In this document: in pieces, positions 55,881 to 64,000 of the stretch
Numbering within the stretch: position 1 is the stretch's first letter
Layout: each line of letters opens with the position of its first letter
From: Corinectria fuckeliana
Lineage: Eukaryota > Ascomycota > Sordariomycetes > Hypocreales > Nectriaceae
Length of the DNA stretch: 64,000 nucleotides
Reading direction: 5' to 3'
NCBI GenBank assembly: GCA_019137255.1
Contig: WPDH01000092.1
Span: 124,001 to 188,000, forward strand
Translations under genes and position numbers: made by a program
Notes under the pieces: generated by a model
Database searches by the model: none
What the model saw: only the letters and a program-made list of their open reading frames with translations
What the model was told of the DNA's origin: nothing

Positions 55881-57059
55881 GTACGACAGGGAACTGTTAA
55901 ATACTAGAACGAAAGGGAAGAAAGGAACAAAGCCAATTGTAGGACATTGACTTCCCTTTATCAATTCATTCGGCCTCCACTCTCCTAGGATATCATCACA
56001 TCATGTTCCTACTGACTAGCAAACATGCAGCAGACCAGCATCTGCATCATGTACGAGACCATAGTCAGCAATGTTTAGTCCAGGTAACCAGCGTTCGCCA
56101 AGGTGTATATGCATATCCTAGGCCAATAGGGACGGAAGCCGCCCATGGCACCAACAGTAACTGCGCAAAAGTCTGAGATCACCCCACCTTCACTTCGAAA
56201 GCATACCACTTCACCGCTGGTTTTCCCACCTATGAGGCTGGGTTCGCCGAGAAATTGAGGAGAGCACGGGGAACGGTTACCAATAACGGTATCAAAACAT
56301 TATGATCATACACCGGCGTCTATTTAAGTGTGTGAATTTCTACAAGCCCCAAATAGAAAGTCGTCAATGAAATTGAGATATCTGTGTTTCGGTGCTGAAG
56401 ACAACCTAAGGACCCCACTCTGATGGGCACAAAACCTTCAGACTCCGTAAGAGCAACAATTAGGTTCTTCAGCATGTGAATAATCCACACATCAAGCCAG
56501 ACGTGGGCAATGTAACCCAGTAATGCCTTGACATACCAATTGAAGGCTATAGTCCGCGTGACCCTTATTTGAGAAGAGGAGGGATTGCGCTGAAGCTGCA
56601 ATGGTGTCTCGAGAATCCAATGGCTTTATTATCCTTTCTTGACTAGACAAATTGGTAGGCTGCTACAATACATCAATTAGGACATCTTGCACATTGCATA
56701 TAAATCAAGAAGTGAGTACTCTTAGAGGAGGATGTTATTCTCTTAAACTTCACCTGCGGAGAAACGCCAGCTAGATTCCAATCTTGTTGGCATTGCACTT
56801 AATTCTCAAGTAAATGAATCCTCCGCTGAAAATACGGGTTCTGGGCCTTGCGCTCCATGTGTTAGTCGCTTTATGGAGCCATCAGCCCGCTGAACAGTGC
56901 ATAAGACAAGAATCACTTATATCCAAGACAGCGACAAAACTACTTGGAAAACAACCATGCTTCAGCTCACAGGCTAGAGCTGGTTCATCAACATGAGCGA
57001 CCTGTCATCCGTTATTTGCTTGTTGCTCACCTCTATGTTCATTACTTGAGCTCAACAGG
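55881..57059. other. Intergenic
   Basis: About 1.2 kb between the methyltransferase start and the chitinase relic. Short frames show no family; a degraded repeat cannot be excluded. Confidence 0.4.
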
Positions 57060-57680
57060 ACAGGACCTGCAGTGTGGTGAAGAGTTCCACAGAGCATCCC
57101 GCTGGTGTATTGACGCATATCATCGTCTCTATTGAGCACATATCAGAAGATATGAGATAACTAAAGATAGTAGCTCTATCTCTGTACGAGCCTCGAGATT
57201 CAAGAAGACGTACACTCACCTCAGGGGAGCAATGCGATTAGAGCTAGACGTTCAACGACGCAATATCGGTTTTCGGCATGTCATCAACTTCCTGGAAGCG
57301 AGAGAAGTTTATAAGCTCGCTGATCAAGTACATCTAGAAATATGAGTTGGACGGCGTCGACCTCGACTCGGAGCACCCGGTTGCGACCGACAGGAGGCGG
57401 CTCGCCCAAGGACGTCGAGAACCTCGTCCTCGTCTGCGCAGAAATCGAGGCGGCATTTGACTCGGTTGATCCGGAATAGGTAACTCTCACGATGCCCTCG
57501 AACTACTGTTATCTTCGAGTGTGCGATATCGAGAGGCTGCAAGAGTACATCGACTGATTCAACGTCATGGTGTACGATATTCGTGGTCTGTGGGATAGGA
57601 CAATCGAATGGTCTAGCCTTTATCTCAAACGGCACACAAACATTACTCAGATGAAATATGGTATTTATCTCCACCAGAGG
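57060..57680 (+). pseudogene. Relic of a GH18 chitinase
   Basis: Segments in changing frames match a fungal class V GH18 chitinase in the right order: HPAGVLTHIIVSIEHISED, then YEITKDSSSISVRASRFKKT, VINFLEAREVYKL, YELDGVDLDSEHPVATD (the DGxDxDxE catalytic motif), GSPKDVENLVLVCAEIEAAF and FNVMVYDIRGLWDRTIEW. Lesions include frame changes, a TAG after VDPE and a TGA just before FNVMVYD, where relatives have Trp. The TGG-to-TGA change is of the G-to-A kind that RIP produces. The 5' and 3' ends are missing; the fragment stops right beside the acyltransferase gene's 3' end. Intact enzymes hydrolyse chitin outside the cell. Confidence 0.75.
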
Positions 57681-57699
57681 GAGGGAGATGGCCTCGTAG

Positions 57700-59232
57700 T
57701 TATAGCTTAGATCTATGATTACTCAAGCTTCCTTCCTCCCACGCATCAGTACCCCTGAATTCGAAATACTTGCTCCATTCTGGATCGTTTACTAGCTGCC
57801 CCACGAGCTCTGTCTCAAACGTAACCTGTATTTCCAGCCCTTCGTCATCCCCGGCTGGGCCCTTGCGCGGCGGATAGACAATAGCTTGGCATAGGGGCAC
57901 CCCGCCGAACAAGTGCCGGTAGGCAGAGGGCTCAGCAAAGCCAAAATCAAACTTGCAGAGATCCGCATGTCGCCAGTCGCTAACTAACAGGGCCATAGGC
58001 GGGAAGGAATCAAGGTGGATTGATAGGTCCTGCTTGTTACGCACATGCGCAAGTTTTTGCAGCACGCCAGCCAGCATATCGGCAGTAACACTATCAGTCA
58101 TTTGGCGTGTATAGCTTGCTAGCTGAGACAAGGGTGCCTCTGAAATAATCTCAGCTAGAGTTAGCTGCGGTACAGTAGACGTAGTAGATGTAATGTCGAG
58201 TTGTAGGTTGCCCTGCATGCGGGCAGGCATCGGAGGGTTGGTAAACAGCTTTGATATGCTTACGCCTTCTGCCCAGATCGGCTTATAAGACAGGCTAGGC
58301 TTATAGAGAGGCTCGCGGATCCTGGAGAGGACACGCCACATAAGGGCGCAGACAGCATTGTATGTAGAGATCCAGGAGCCATCACCAGGCGAAGCAGCCT
58401 TTTTCAGCTTGGTAGCTCTGCTTTTGCTTAGGTGGAACATTAGAGACTGTGACTGCCTGTGTTGCGAGTTGCGGTCGGGCCGAGGAGGCGCGTCGACCAG
58501 TGGCTCGTTGGAGGTCGACGGTCTGTCGAACCCTAAGGAGCCAAAGAGGCTGCGATCAAGGCACTTCGGGTCGAAGGGGGGGAACTTGGTCGTGTTTGCA
58601 ATGGCATAACAGTTCTCTGCCAGCTGTTGAAAAAAGGAGGACCAGCCGGTAATGCCATTGCTGTAATGGTGGCTGTGTATATTAAGGATGAGACCACCAA
58701 CGATAAAGTTGGCTTTGAATGATGAAAGAGCAGGGCTGTTATCAGGATGGGCTTCTGGCTTGTTGCCACAGGTCATAGGAGCATTGCTCAAGACATTAAT
58801 ATCGCCCAGTACGGCCGAGACGAAGTGAGCTTCTGCTATCTCAGCAAAAGACGGGAATTTATCCTCAGGGGAATCCAGATACTGAATGACAAACTTGACA
58901 GTACTGTCTTTCCTCCTGATGATAGAGTGGTAGCCATCTTCGTCTCTCTCAATAGTGCCAACAAGGTGTCTAACCTGGCTGAGAGTCCGCTCTAGACCTT
59001 GCTTGAGTATTGCTGCAGCTTTGCTGTCAGAGGAGTTAGCAAACTTGCTCTCTAGACACAGGGGACAATCCAGCACTAACGTCTTCTCTGCATTTTCTAA
59101 CTTGAAAAAGACAGCCATGTTGGTATAGGTCGTTGTCGATAAGTAGTCGAGGGTGGAAAGCTTGAATCGCTCCTCCTCTGGGTCATTCTCCCAACCCAAG
59201 GGGTGAAGTTGGAATTCCTTAACCGTAGGCAT
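57700..59232 (-). CDS. BAHD-like acyltransferase (TRI101-type superfamily), lacking the HxxxD aspartate
   Basis: A single exon of 510 residues from the ATG at 59232; the frame continues to 59250 but without an ATG. The fold order matches fungal transferases of the trichothecene 3-O-acetyltransferase type: an N-terminal FQLHPLGWEND, a mid-protein LNIHSHHYSNGITGWSSFF, and a C-terminal DFGFAEPSAYRH in place of DFGWG. In active BAHD enzymes the first motif is HxxxD; here the Asp position is Gly193 (or Asn192 if counted from the previous His). The His is kept, so residual or altered activity is possible. The family moves an acyl group from acyl-CoA to a hydroxyl. The frame has no stops, which argues for selection. 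Substrate is unknown, and production of any particular toxin should not be inferred. Confidence 0.8.
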   Translation of the reverse strand: MPTVKEFQLHPLGWENDPEEERFKLSTLDYLSTTTYTNMAVFFKLENAEKTLVLDCPLCLESKFANSSDSKAAAILKQGLERTLSQVRHLVGTIERDEDGYHSIIRRKDSTVKFVIQYLDSPEDKFPSFAEIAEAHFVSAVLGDINVLSNAPMTCGNKPEAHPDNSPALSSFKANFIVGGLILNIHSHHYSNGITGWSSFFQQLAENCYAIANTTKFPPFDPKCLDRSLFGSLGFDRPSTSNEPLVDAPPRPDRNSQHRQSQSLMFHLSKSRATKLKKAASPGDGSWISTYNAVCALMWRVLSRIREPLYKPSLSYKPIWAEGVSISKLFTNPPMPARMQGNLQLDITSTTSTVPQLTLAEIISEAPLSQLASYTRQMTDSVTADMLAGVLQKLAHVRNKQDLSIHLDSFPPMALLVSDWRHADLCKFDFGFAEPSAYRHLFGGVPLCQAIVYPPRKGPAGDDEGLEIQVTFETELVGQLVNDPEWSKYFEFRGTDAWEEGSLSNHRSKL

Positions 59233-60038
59233 AACGTCGTTTTGAGACAAAGATTATGTGACTGATATCTAGTGCAGCACCATGACAATGCAAATAGACT
59301 GACTGCAGTATGACAGGCAATCCTCTAGACTCGTGGGGGATAGTCATAAAAGTACGGCATCCATGGGGAATGGCCAGCTTTAAGGATCAATGATAGTCTT
59401 TGCAGTATGTGAGAAGATTTAGGAGGGGTGGAAGTAAGCTATTGTGCGTTTGACGTTGACTTGCTCTGTGTGTGGTGCAACATAGCCATGGATTATTGCT
59501 CCTGGAGTGCCGAGAGAAAGAGGGAGGGGAGGAGGCGGTGTGGAGGAACCCCATATTGTTGTTGCTGTTGTTGTTTTTGTTGTATATAACGCGAAGGATC
59601 AACCTACAGCTAAAATATGTCACGTACATGCAGTATACAGTTAGGCGAGTGACCAAGGTAGATAAGGAGCCCGCCGTTGGGGGCCGGGGTAGTTTCCTTC
59701 CTCACATTTCACGGCGGCCTGGTGCCGTGAAATGTGGGGTGCGTGGTCCGGGTTCTTACGGAGAGGAAGAGCAGGGAATCATTAAGCGCCATGCTGTGCG
59801 GGCGCCCGGAGAGGAAGGCCGGGAACAAAAGAGATAACCGGCGCTGTAGGTGGAGCAAGGGGGTTTATGTATGAGTACGTACTACGGAGGAGAGTCTGTA
59901 AAGCCCCCCGATTGAACCCCCAGGTTGTCGTTATCCTACTAATCCTCAGGCGGGGTAGGTAGGATTTGCGCATCCCGAGCTTCCTAAGGCGGTGCTTGCA
60001 GTGCCTCGCGTTCCCAGTTGCGTTGCACCGCAGACAGG
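59233..60038. other. Intergenic, promoter of the acyltransferase
   Basis: It contains a GTT/TTG microsatellite near 59560-59583 and a 13-base inverted repeat listed separately. No gene is supported. Confidence 0.45.
59703..59736. repeat. Perfect 13-base inverted repeat
   Basis: CACATTTCACGGC at 59703-59715 and its exact inverse at 59724-59736 flank an eight-base loop. It lies about 470 bases before the acyltransferase ATG and 300 bases after the second P450 stop, so it may be a dimeric protein-binding site or a transcript-end hairpin. Confidence 0.75.
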
Positions 60039-61734
60039 TCATCCATGGCGCAGCTTCACGTAAACCTCCATCTCCGGCCGCATCCACGTCACATAGCCCT
60101 TCTGGTCTCTCATCCAGTTCTGCGACTTTTCGCTTAACCGCATGTCGAATTTCCACACGGCCCGGCCTAGAATCAGTCTCCCCTCCGCATAGGCCAGGCT
60201 TGCGTCGAGTCAGCCAGCCCAAGTCATAATGATGGTGCTACGTACCTCTTCCCTATGCAGTTGCGTGGACCCACGCTGAATGGCTGCAGGACTTCTCGCC
60301 GGTCGTCCGGGAATGCTGCCACGTCTATGAATCGTTCTGGGATAAACTCCTCCGGCCGACTGAAATTGAGGGGCGAATGGTAGGCGGCGTAATGGTTGAC
60401 GGCCACTGACGTCTACTCAACTCAAATCGGCATTGTTAGTGAAATTCAGTATGGCTGGGCAGTTTCTAGAGGGTCAAGAACACGCACCCCACCTGGAACA
60501 TACTCGCCATCGACTGTGGCTCCGTCCAAGGGGACCTGTCGTGGAAATCCCGGTACAGCAGGCGAATACAAGCGCAATGCCTCCTCGAGGACAGCAGCAA
60601 GATACGTGAGACGGTCGGTATTCTCAATCGTCATCATATCGTCGCTCGCAAATGAAGTCGTCAACTCGTCCACCAGCTTCTGCATCTTGTCTGGGTGTCG
60701 AAGAAGGAGATGCAACGCTCCAGACAGCAGCGTGGCCGTGGTTTCGCTCCCTGCCTGAATTAGCGTGGCCGAGTTGCTCAGCATCTCGCCCAAGGTGAAA
60801 CCTTTGCCGGGGGGTTGGCGCAGGATATGTTCCATAAAGTCTGGGCGGGAGGCGTTGTTGTTCACTCGCCGCATTACCTTTTCCTGGGTGAGTTTCCGAT
60901 GCCCCTCTGCCCCCTTCACGGCATCCGAGGGGAGCATTGTATTCACGATCTGGCGGGCATACCGGCCCAGTAAAGGGATATGCTGTATGATGCGAAAGTG
61001 CATTTGGGCTTCCTCAATCTGATTCAGCTTCAGAAGCCAATCCGTCGCGCCATTCTCGAGACATCCAAACGGCTCTCCAAATGCGAGATCCCCGATGATG
61101 TCAAACGTGACCCAGTTGAACCACTGGACCATGTCTACGGGTGTCTCGCCGTGCTCGCAAGCCCGACCAAGGCCGTTGATGAACATGTCCACGTAGCCCT
61201 GGATCAGCGGCTCCTGCTCGCGCAGGGAGCGCAACGAGAACCCGGGGGAGTATAGGCGCCGGTAACGCGCGTGCTCTTCGCGGTTTCCGTTGACGATGGT
61301 CGGTGCATCGGGGTTTCTCACGTAGAATTCGGGGTCCTTGATCATTTCCAGCTCGCGTGTCTTCTTGTGGGCGTAGATATCTTTCCAAGCTTGGGGATTG
61401 ATGAAGGAGAGATTGTTAGGAGCAATGCGCACAACCGGCCCGTATCTTGCATGTAGTTCCTGAACCGCACGGTGGTGATACCCCGTCCACATTGCCACTA
61501 GGTATGGGACCTTGCTCGCCGCTCGGAGTCGAGGGCCGGGGTATCTCGCCAAAGGATGGATCAGAACATTGTAGCCAGAGTATCCCGCCAGGTAGAGAGC
61601 AATCTATCTTCATTAGTACCGTGTTTCAACTGGCCGTGCGTACTCACAAGTGTAACAGTGCTGATGACTATACTCGGAATATTAAGCAGAGTCCAAGTAA
61701 AGCCAACCCGACCGAAACCTGCCCAGTCAGACAT
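60039..61734 (-). CDS. Cytochrome P450 monooxygenase (CYP65/TRI11-like), four exons
   Basis: Exons on the minus strand: 61648-61734, 60488-61603, 60246-60412 and 60039-60198, giving 509 residues; the introns are 44, 75 and 47 bases. Exon 1 supplies the hydrophobic N-terminal anchor and exon 2 starts IALYLAGYSGYN before HPLARYPGPRL. The I-helix AGSETT, the ExxR helix EEALRLYSPAVPG and the haem loop FSVGPRNCIGKSLAYAE (Cys near 453) are all intact. The sequence resembles isotrichodermin C-15 hydroxylase-like P450s (CYP65), a large fungal group that oxidises many terpenoid and polyketide skeletons, so the name does not identify the product. Without the last splice the haem loop would run into a stop. 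It has the same orientation as the acyltransferase and the dioxygenase on either side. Confidence 0.92.
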
Positions 61735-62878
61735 TGTAGATGTGTATTATGCTGCGCCTCTCAAAAGTCAACAGAAAACATGTCTCTAGAGCGATGTGTC
61801 TATGTTTTTATGTGGTAGTCCCTCTATAAGAAGTATTTTATAAGGGAATTCCTAATAAGATGGCGACACGATATCCTTTAGATAATCGTTTGGTATAGGA
61901 TCATAAAATTCCTGCCGTGGCTCCCCACATTCTGTTTAACCCCACTGATAAGGACTAGTACTTCTCAACGTGGATATCTAAAGCATTTCCCCCGCCCCCG
62001 AATTGTTAAGCTCTAAAAAGCCTCCATTGATTATTAGTATTTTTACTTGTAACTATAAACGCCAAGTCCACACCACAAGACGGCGAAGACTTTAGGCATA
62101 AGAACGAGCGTCGAGCACATAAACTTGTTACCACAAGTTTCTTGATCATATCGTCTCTTGCCAACTCCTTCATCCATCACGTACTACGCAGTAGCCCCAT
62201 GCGAGTTGATCCTCTAGGATCCTTTATCGCTCCCCTACCCCACCAACACCAACTGCTCATGGGCAGCGTAGCGCGCAGGAAAGGAAAGCTGTAGAACGAA
62301 GTCTTTTCGGAGACTTACCATAGCTACGGAACGGCGAGGTTACTCCAGGGGTAACATCACATATGCTGATCTTTCCCAAACTAATCATAGGCACAGGCTT
62401 CAAACCGACATTTACTGCAGGTATTGCGGGGTTTGCCCACCTCGGCGTCGTGCATCACGGCGGCCGCGTGTGCCTCGGAAATCCCGCCTAACGTAGATGG
62501 AAACTAGCATTACTGACACTTTGTCAATGGAAGTTGAACAGGATCTCCCCGCTATTTCGGCGTACGCCCCTCTCTTCCTTCGGACTTATATTAGGCCTAC
62601 ACGTTGAGTCCGAGAGCCTCCTTATCTGTTAGTATGCATAGGTCCTCTGCATTCATGATTTGTTATTATATTTAGGACTACCCGATACGGAAGGTAGATG
62701 CTTTGCTACCTGGCGCCAGTATCCATTCATGCTTACTGCATATCAACTACATATTGCCTGCCAGTTGATTTACCTTAGTGCTGACATAGTGTGCTAAGTG
62801 CATCAAAGAAGCTTTACGCTCTCCTAGACTACATCAACGACAGGCCATTGGTTCTCTCTTCTCGTCGAAGTCGCGCCA
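61735..62878. other. Intergenic, promoter of the second P450
   Basis: About 1.1 kb with no supported gene between the P450 start and the dioxygenase stop. Confidence 0.45.
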
Positions 62879-63844
62879 TCAAGGCAGCCACATAGGCAAT
62901 TGCAATGGTGCTGTAGTGTGGAGCTCCATGGTATCCGCATAACCCGACACATGCCCATCGAGCTTGGGTCGCCGGGTAAACACGACGAGCATATCCCTAC
63001 TTGTGGGCTGCGCAGGATCCAGTTGATGCACCGACGTAACGCTGTGCTTGAAGTCGTGATCCACAAAGACCAGAGTGTCCAAGAAGTGCTGGTGGTGCAC
63101 GCGCGCCCGGATCAGCGTGGGATTCGTCTCCCATACCTGCACCCCAGTCGTCTCCTCGTTGTCGTGGATGAATGTGACGGCGCTATCGGCACGCATGTTC
63201 TTGCTACCCAAGAAGACGGTCATGGTATGGTCGGATCCGTCCGAGTGGACGCCTTCGAGTGCCGGTTCGCCGAAAATGCCATTGTTTTTGGAAGTGTGCG
63301 TACGCGCGTTGAAGACGGTGCAGATCCAAGCGGGAGAGGAATAGTCCAGGCAGTCGCGGGGCGTGACTGGAACGCCTTGGAAAACGAGTGCCTTGAAGAG
63401 CATCAGGGCCTGCACGACTGTGTTGCCTTGCATGTCCGTCGGAGTCTCGTCGAACATCCTGGGAATCCCGGAGTCGTGACGCTTGTAGTCCTCTTGCACC
63501 GTTAGTGTGTACGGCTGTGCCGCGAGCCGTCGTATGCTTCGTGTCTCGGGGTCGATGCAGTACCGCCCGTAAGACACTGAGCGATAGTCGAGGGTTGGGT
63601 CAGGTCCCGTGAGGTCGCTGATCTGCTTGGCGGACTCGAAGTCATCTTCTCTGGCGCCGAGACCCTCCAGAATGGGCACCATGTCTTCTCCTCGGACGAA
63701 AATAAATCTATTTTGCAAGTATGTGCTGCGCAGAGCCATGATGGCGGCAATGGACTCGTAGAATCGAGCATGATAGCGTCGTTCGAGGACATTTAAAATA
63801 TGCGGCCCTCGACGAGGGCCCTTGTGTCCGTTAACGATAGGCAT
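62879..63844 (-). CDS. Fe(II)/2-oxoglutarate dioxygenase, BsmA/amino-acid hydroxylase type
   Basis: A single exon of 321 residues. The iron site is readable: GVHSDGSDHTMTVFLG holds HxD (His200, Asp202), DHDFKHSVTSV the distal His267, and MLVVFTRR the 2-oxoglutarate-binding Arg291. The arrangement, with HSDG directly before a T-V-F-L strand, recalls the 2OG-Fe dioxygenase group that includes bacterial isoleucine-4-hydroxylase and the mushroom glutamate hydroxylase IboH, so hydroxylation of a free amino acid is a reasonable guess. The frame stays open to the window edge with an ATG at 64000, but 63844 (AACACCATGCC) is preferred because similar proteins start close to this point and the extra 52 residues look like leader. 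No introns were needed. It is the last gene in the window and may be one edge of the tailoring cluster. Confidence 0.7.
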   Translation of the reverse strand: MPIVNGHKGPRRGPHILNVLERRYHARFYESIAAIMALRSTYLQNRFIFVRGEDMVPILEGLGAREDDFESAKQISDLTGPDPTLDYRSVSYGRYCIDPETRSIRRLAAQPYTLTVQEDYKRHDSGIPRMFDETPTDMQGNTVVQALMLFKALVFQGVPVTPRDCLDYSSPAWICTVFNARTHTSKNNGIFGEPALEGVHSDGSDHTMTVFLGSKNMRADSAVTFIHDNEETTGVQVWETNPTLIRARVHHQHFLDTLVFVDHDFKHSVTSVHQLDPAQPTSRDMLVVFTRRPKLDGHVSGYADTMELHTTAPLQLPMWLP

Positions 63845-64000
63845 GGTGTTTTGATAATGAATCAAGTTCAAACTTGGGTCACCGAGGGTGTGAGGATAAG
63901 GTGCTAGTCCTCTTATACGACGGACTGAACAGAACGTTGTACTAGGCTTATTTATACTAGGCTTGTTGACTCGCTGGATAATTAACTGGGAAGAGGCCAT
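63845..64000 (-). promoter_or_regulatory. Presumed leader and promoter of the dioxygenase, cut by the window edge
   Basis: The open frame happens to continue through this stretch, but it lacks conserved features. A small direct duplication, ATACTAGGCTT-like, occurs at about 63940-63965. Confidence 0.35.

Noticed and set aside
52216..64000. Calling the right end a trichothecene cluster
   Set aside because: CYP65-like P450s and TRI101-type transferases occur in many pathways; no terpene cyclase or other TRI gene is visible.
1..64000. CRISPR arrays, tRNA or rRNA genes
   Set aside because: No regularly spaced repeats, tRNA T-loop signature in the right context, or conserved rRNA segment was found by eye; a tRNAscan run would settle tRNAs.

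Overview
The window is nuclear DNA of a filamentous ascomycete (Pezizomycotina, probably a Sordariomycete). The evidence is genes broken by short introns (about 44-90 bases) with GT-AG borders, fungal families throughout (Zn2Cys6 regulator, OPT transporter, LaeA-like methyltransferase, glycine-zipper protein, GH5 endo-1,6-glucanase), coding regions richer in GC than their AT-rich spacers, and a Tc1/mariner element. Species is not determined. No rRNA, tRNA or CRISPR was recognised.

Left part (1-17 kb): four relics alternate with three complete genes. The relics are a kinase-like fragment (883-1286), a GDSL/SGNH hydrolase (3491-4500), an F-box gene with two frameshifts (5424-6841) and a truncated DUF8035-like piece (16149-16748). 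The complete genes are a membrane-anchored histidine acid phosphatase (1598-3234), a nine-exon oligopeptide transporter (9580-12470) and a secreted pepsin-type protease (13926-15158). The protease and the peptide transporter make a natural pair for external protein use.

Middle part (17-42 kb): an EEP-family phosphodiesterase, then a block that looks like a nitrogen or polyamine use locus: Zn2Cys6 regulator, seven-exon agmatinase with a signal peptide and one GC-AG intron, MATE exporter, amino-acid/GABA-type permease and MFS exporter. After it come a GH5 glucanase, a glycine-zipper protein (second GC-AG intron), a 97-residue unknown protein and an APH-type kinase.

Right part (42-64 kb): decayed genes (ARF-like GTPase with degenerate motifs, M3 metallopeptidase with at least five lesions, GH18 chitinase) and a short-chain dehydrogenase surround a Tc1/mariner element with intact terminal repeats but two stops in its transposase. 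The last 12 kb hold tailoring-type genes: two P450s, a LaeA-like methyltransferase containing a 7-base micro-exon, a BAHD-like acyltransferase without its usual Asp, and an Fe(II)/2-oxoglutarate dioxygenase of the BsmA/amino-acid hydroxylase type at the right edge. This looks like part of a specialised-metabolite cluster, but no backbone synthase is in view. All exon models were worked out by hand from reading frame, splice consensus and remembered family motifs; no search was run.
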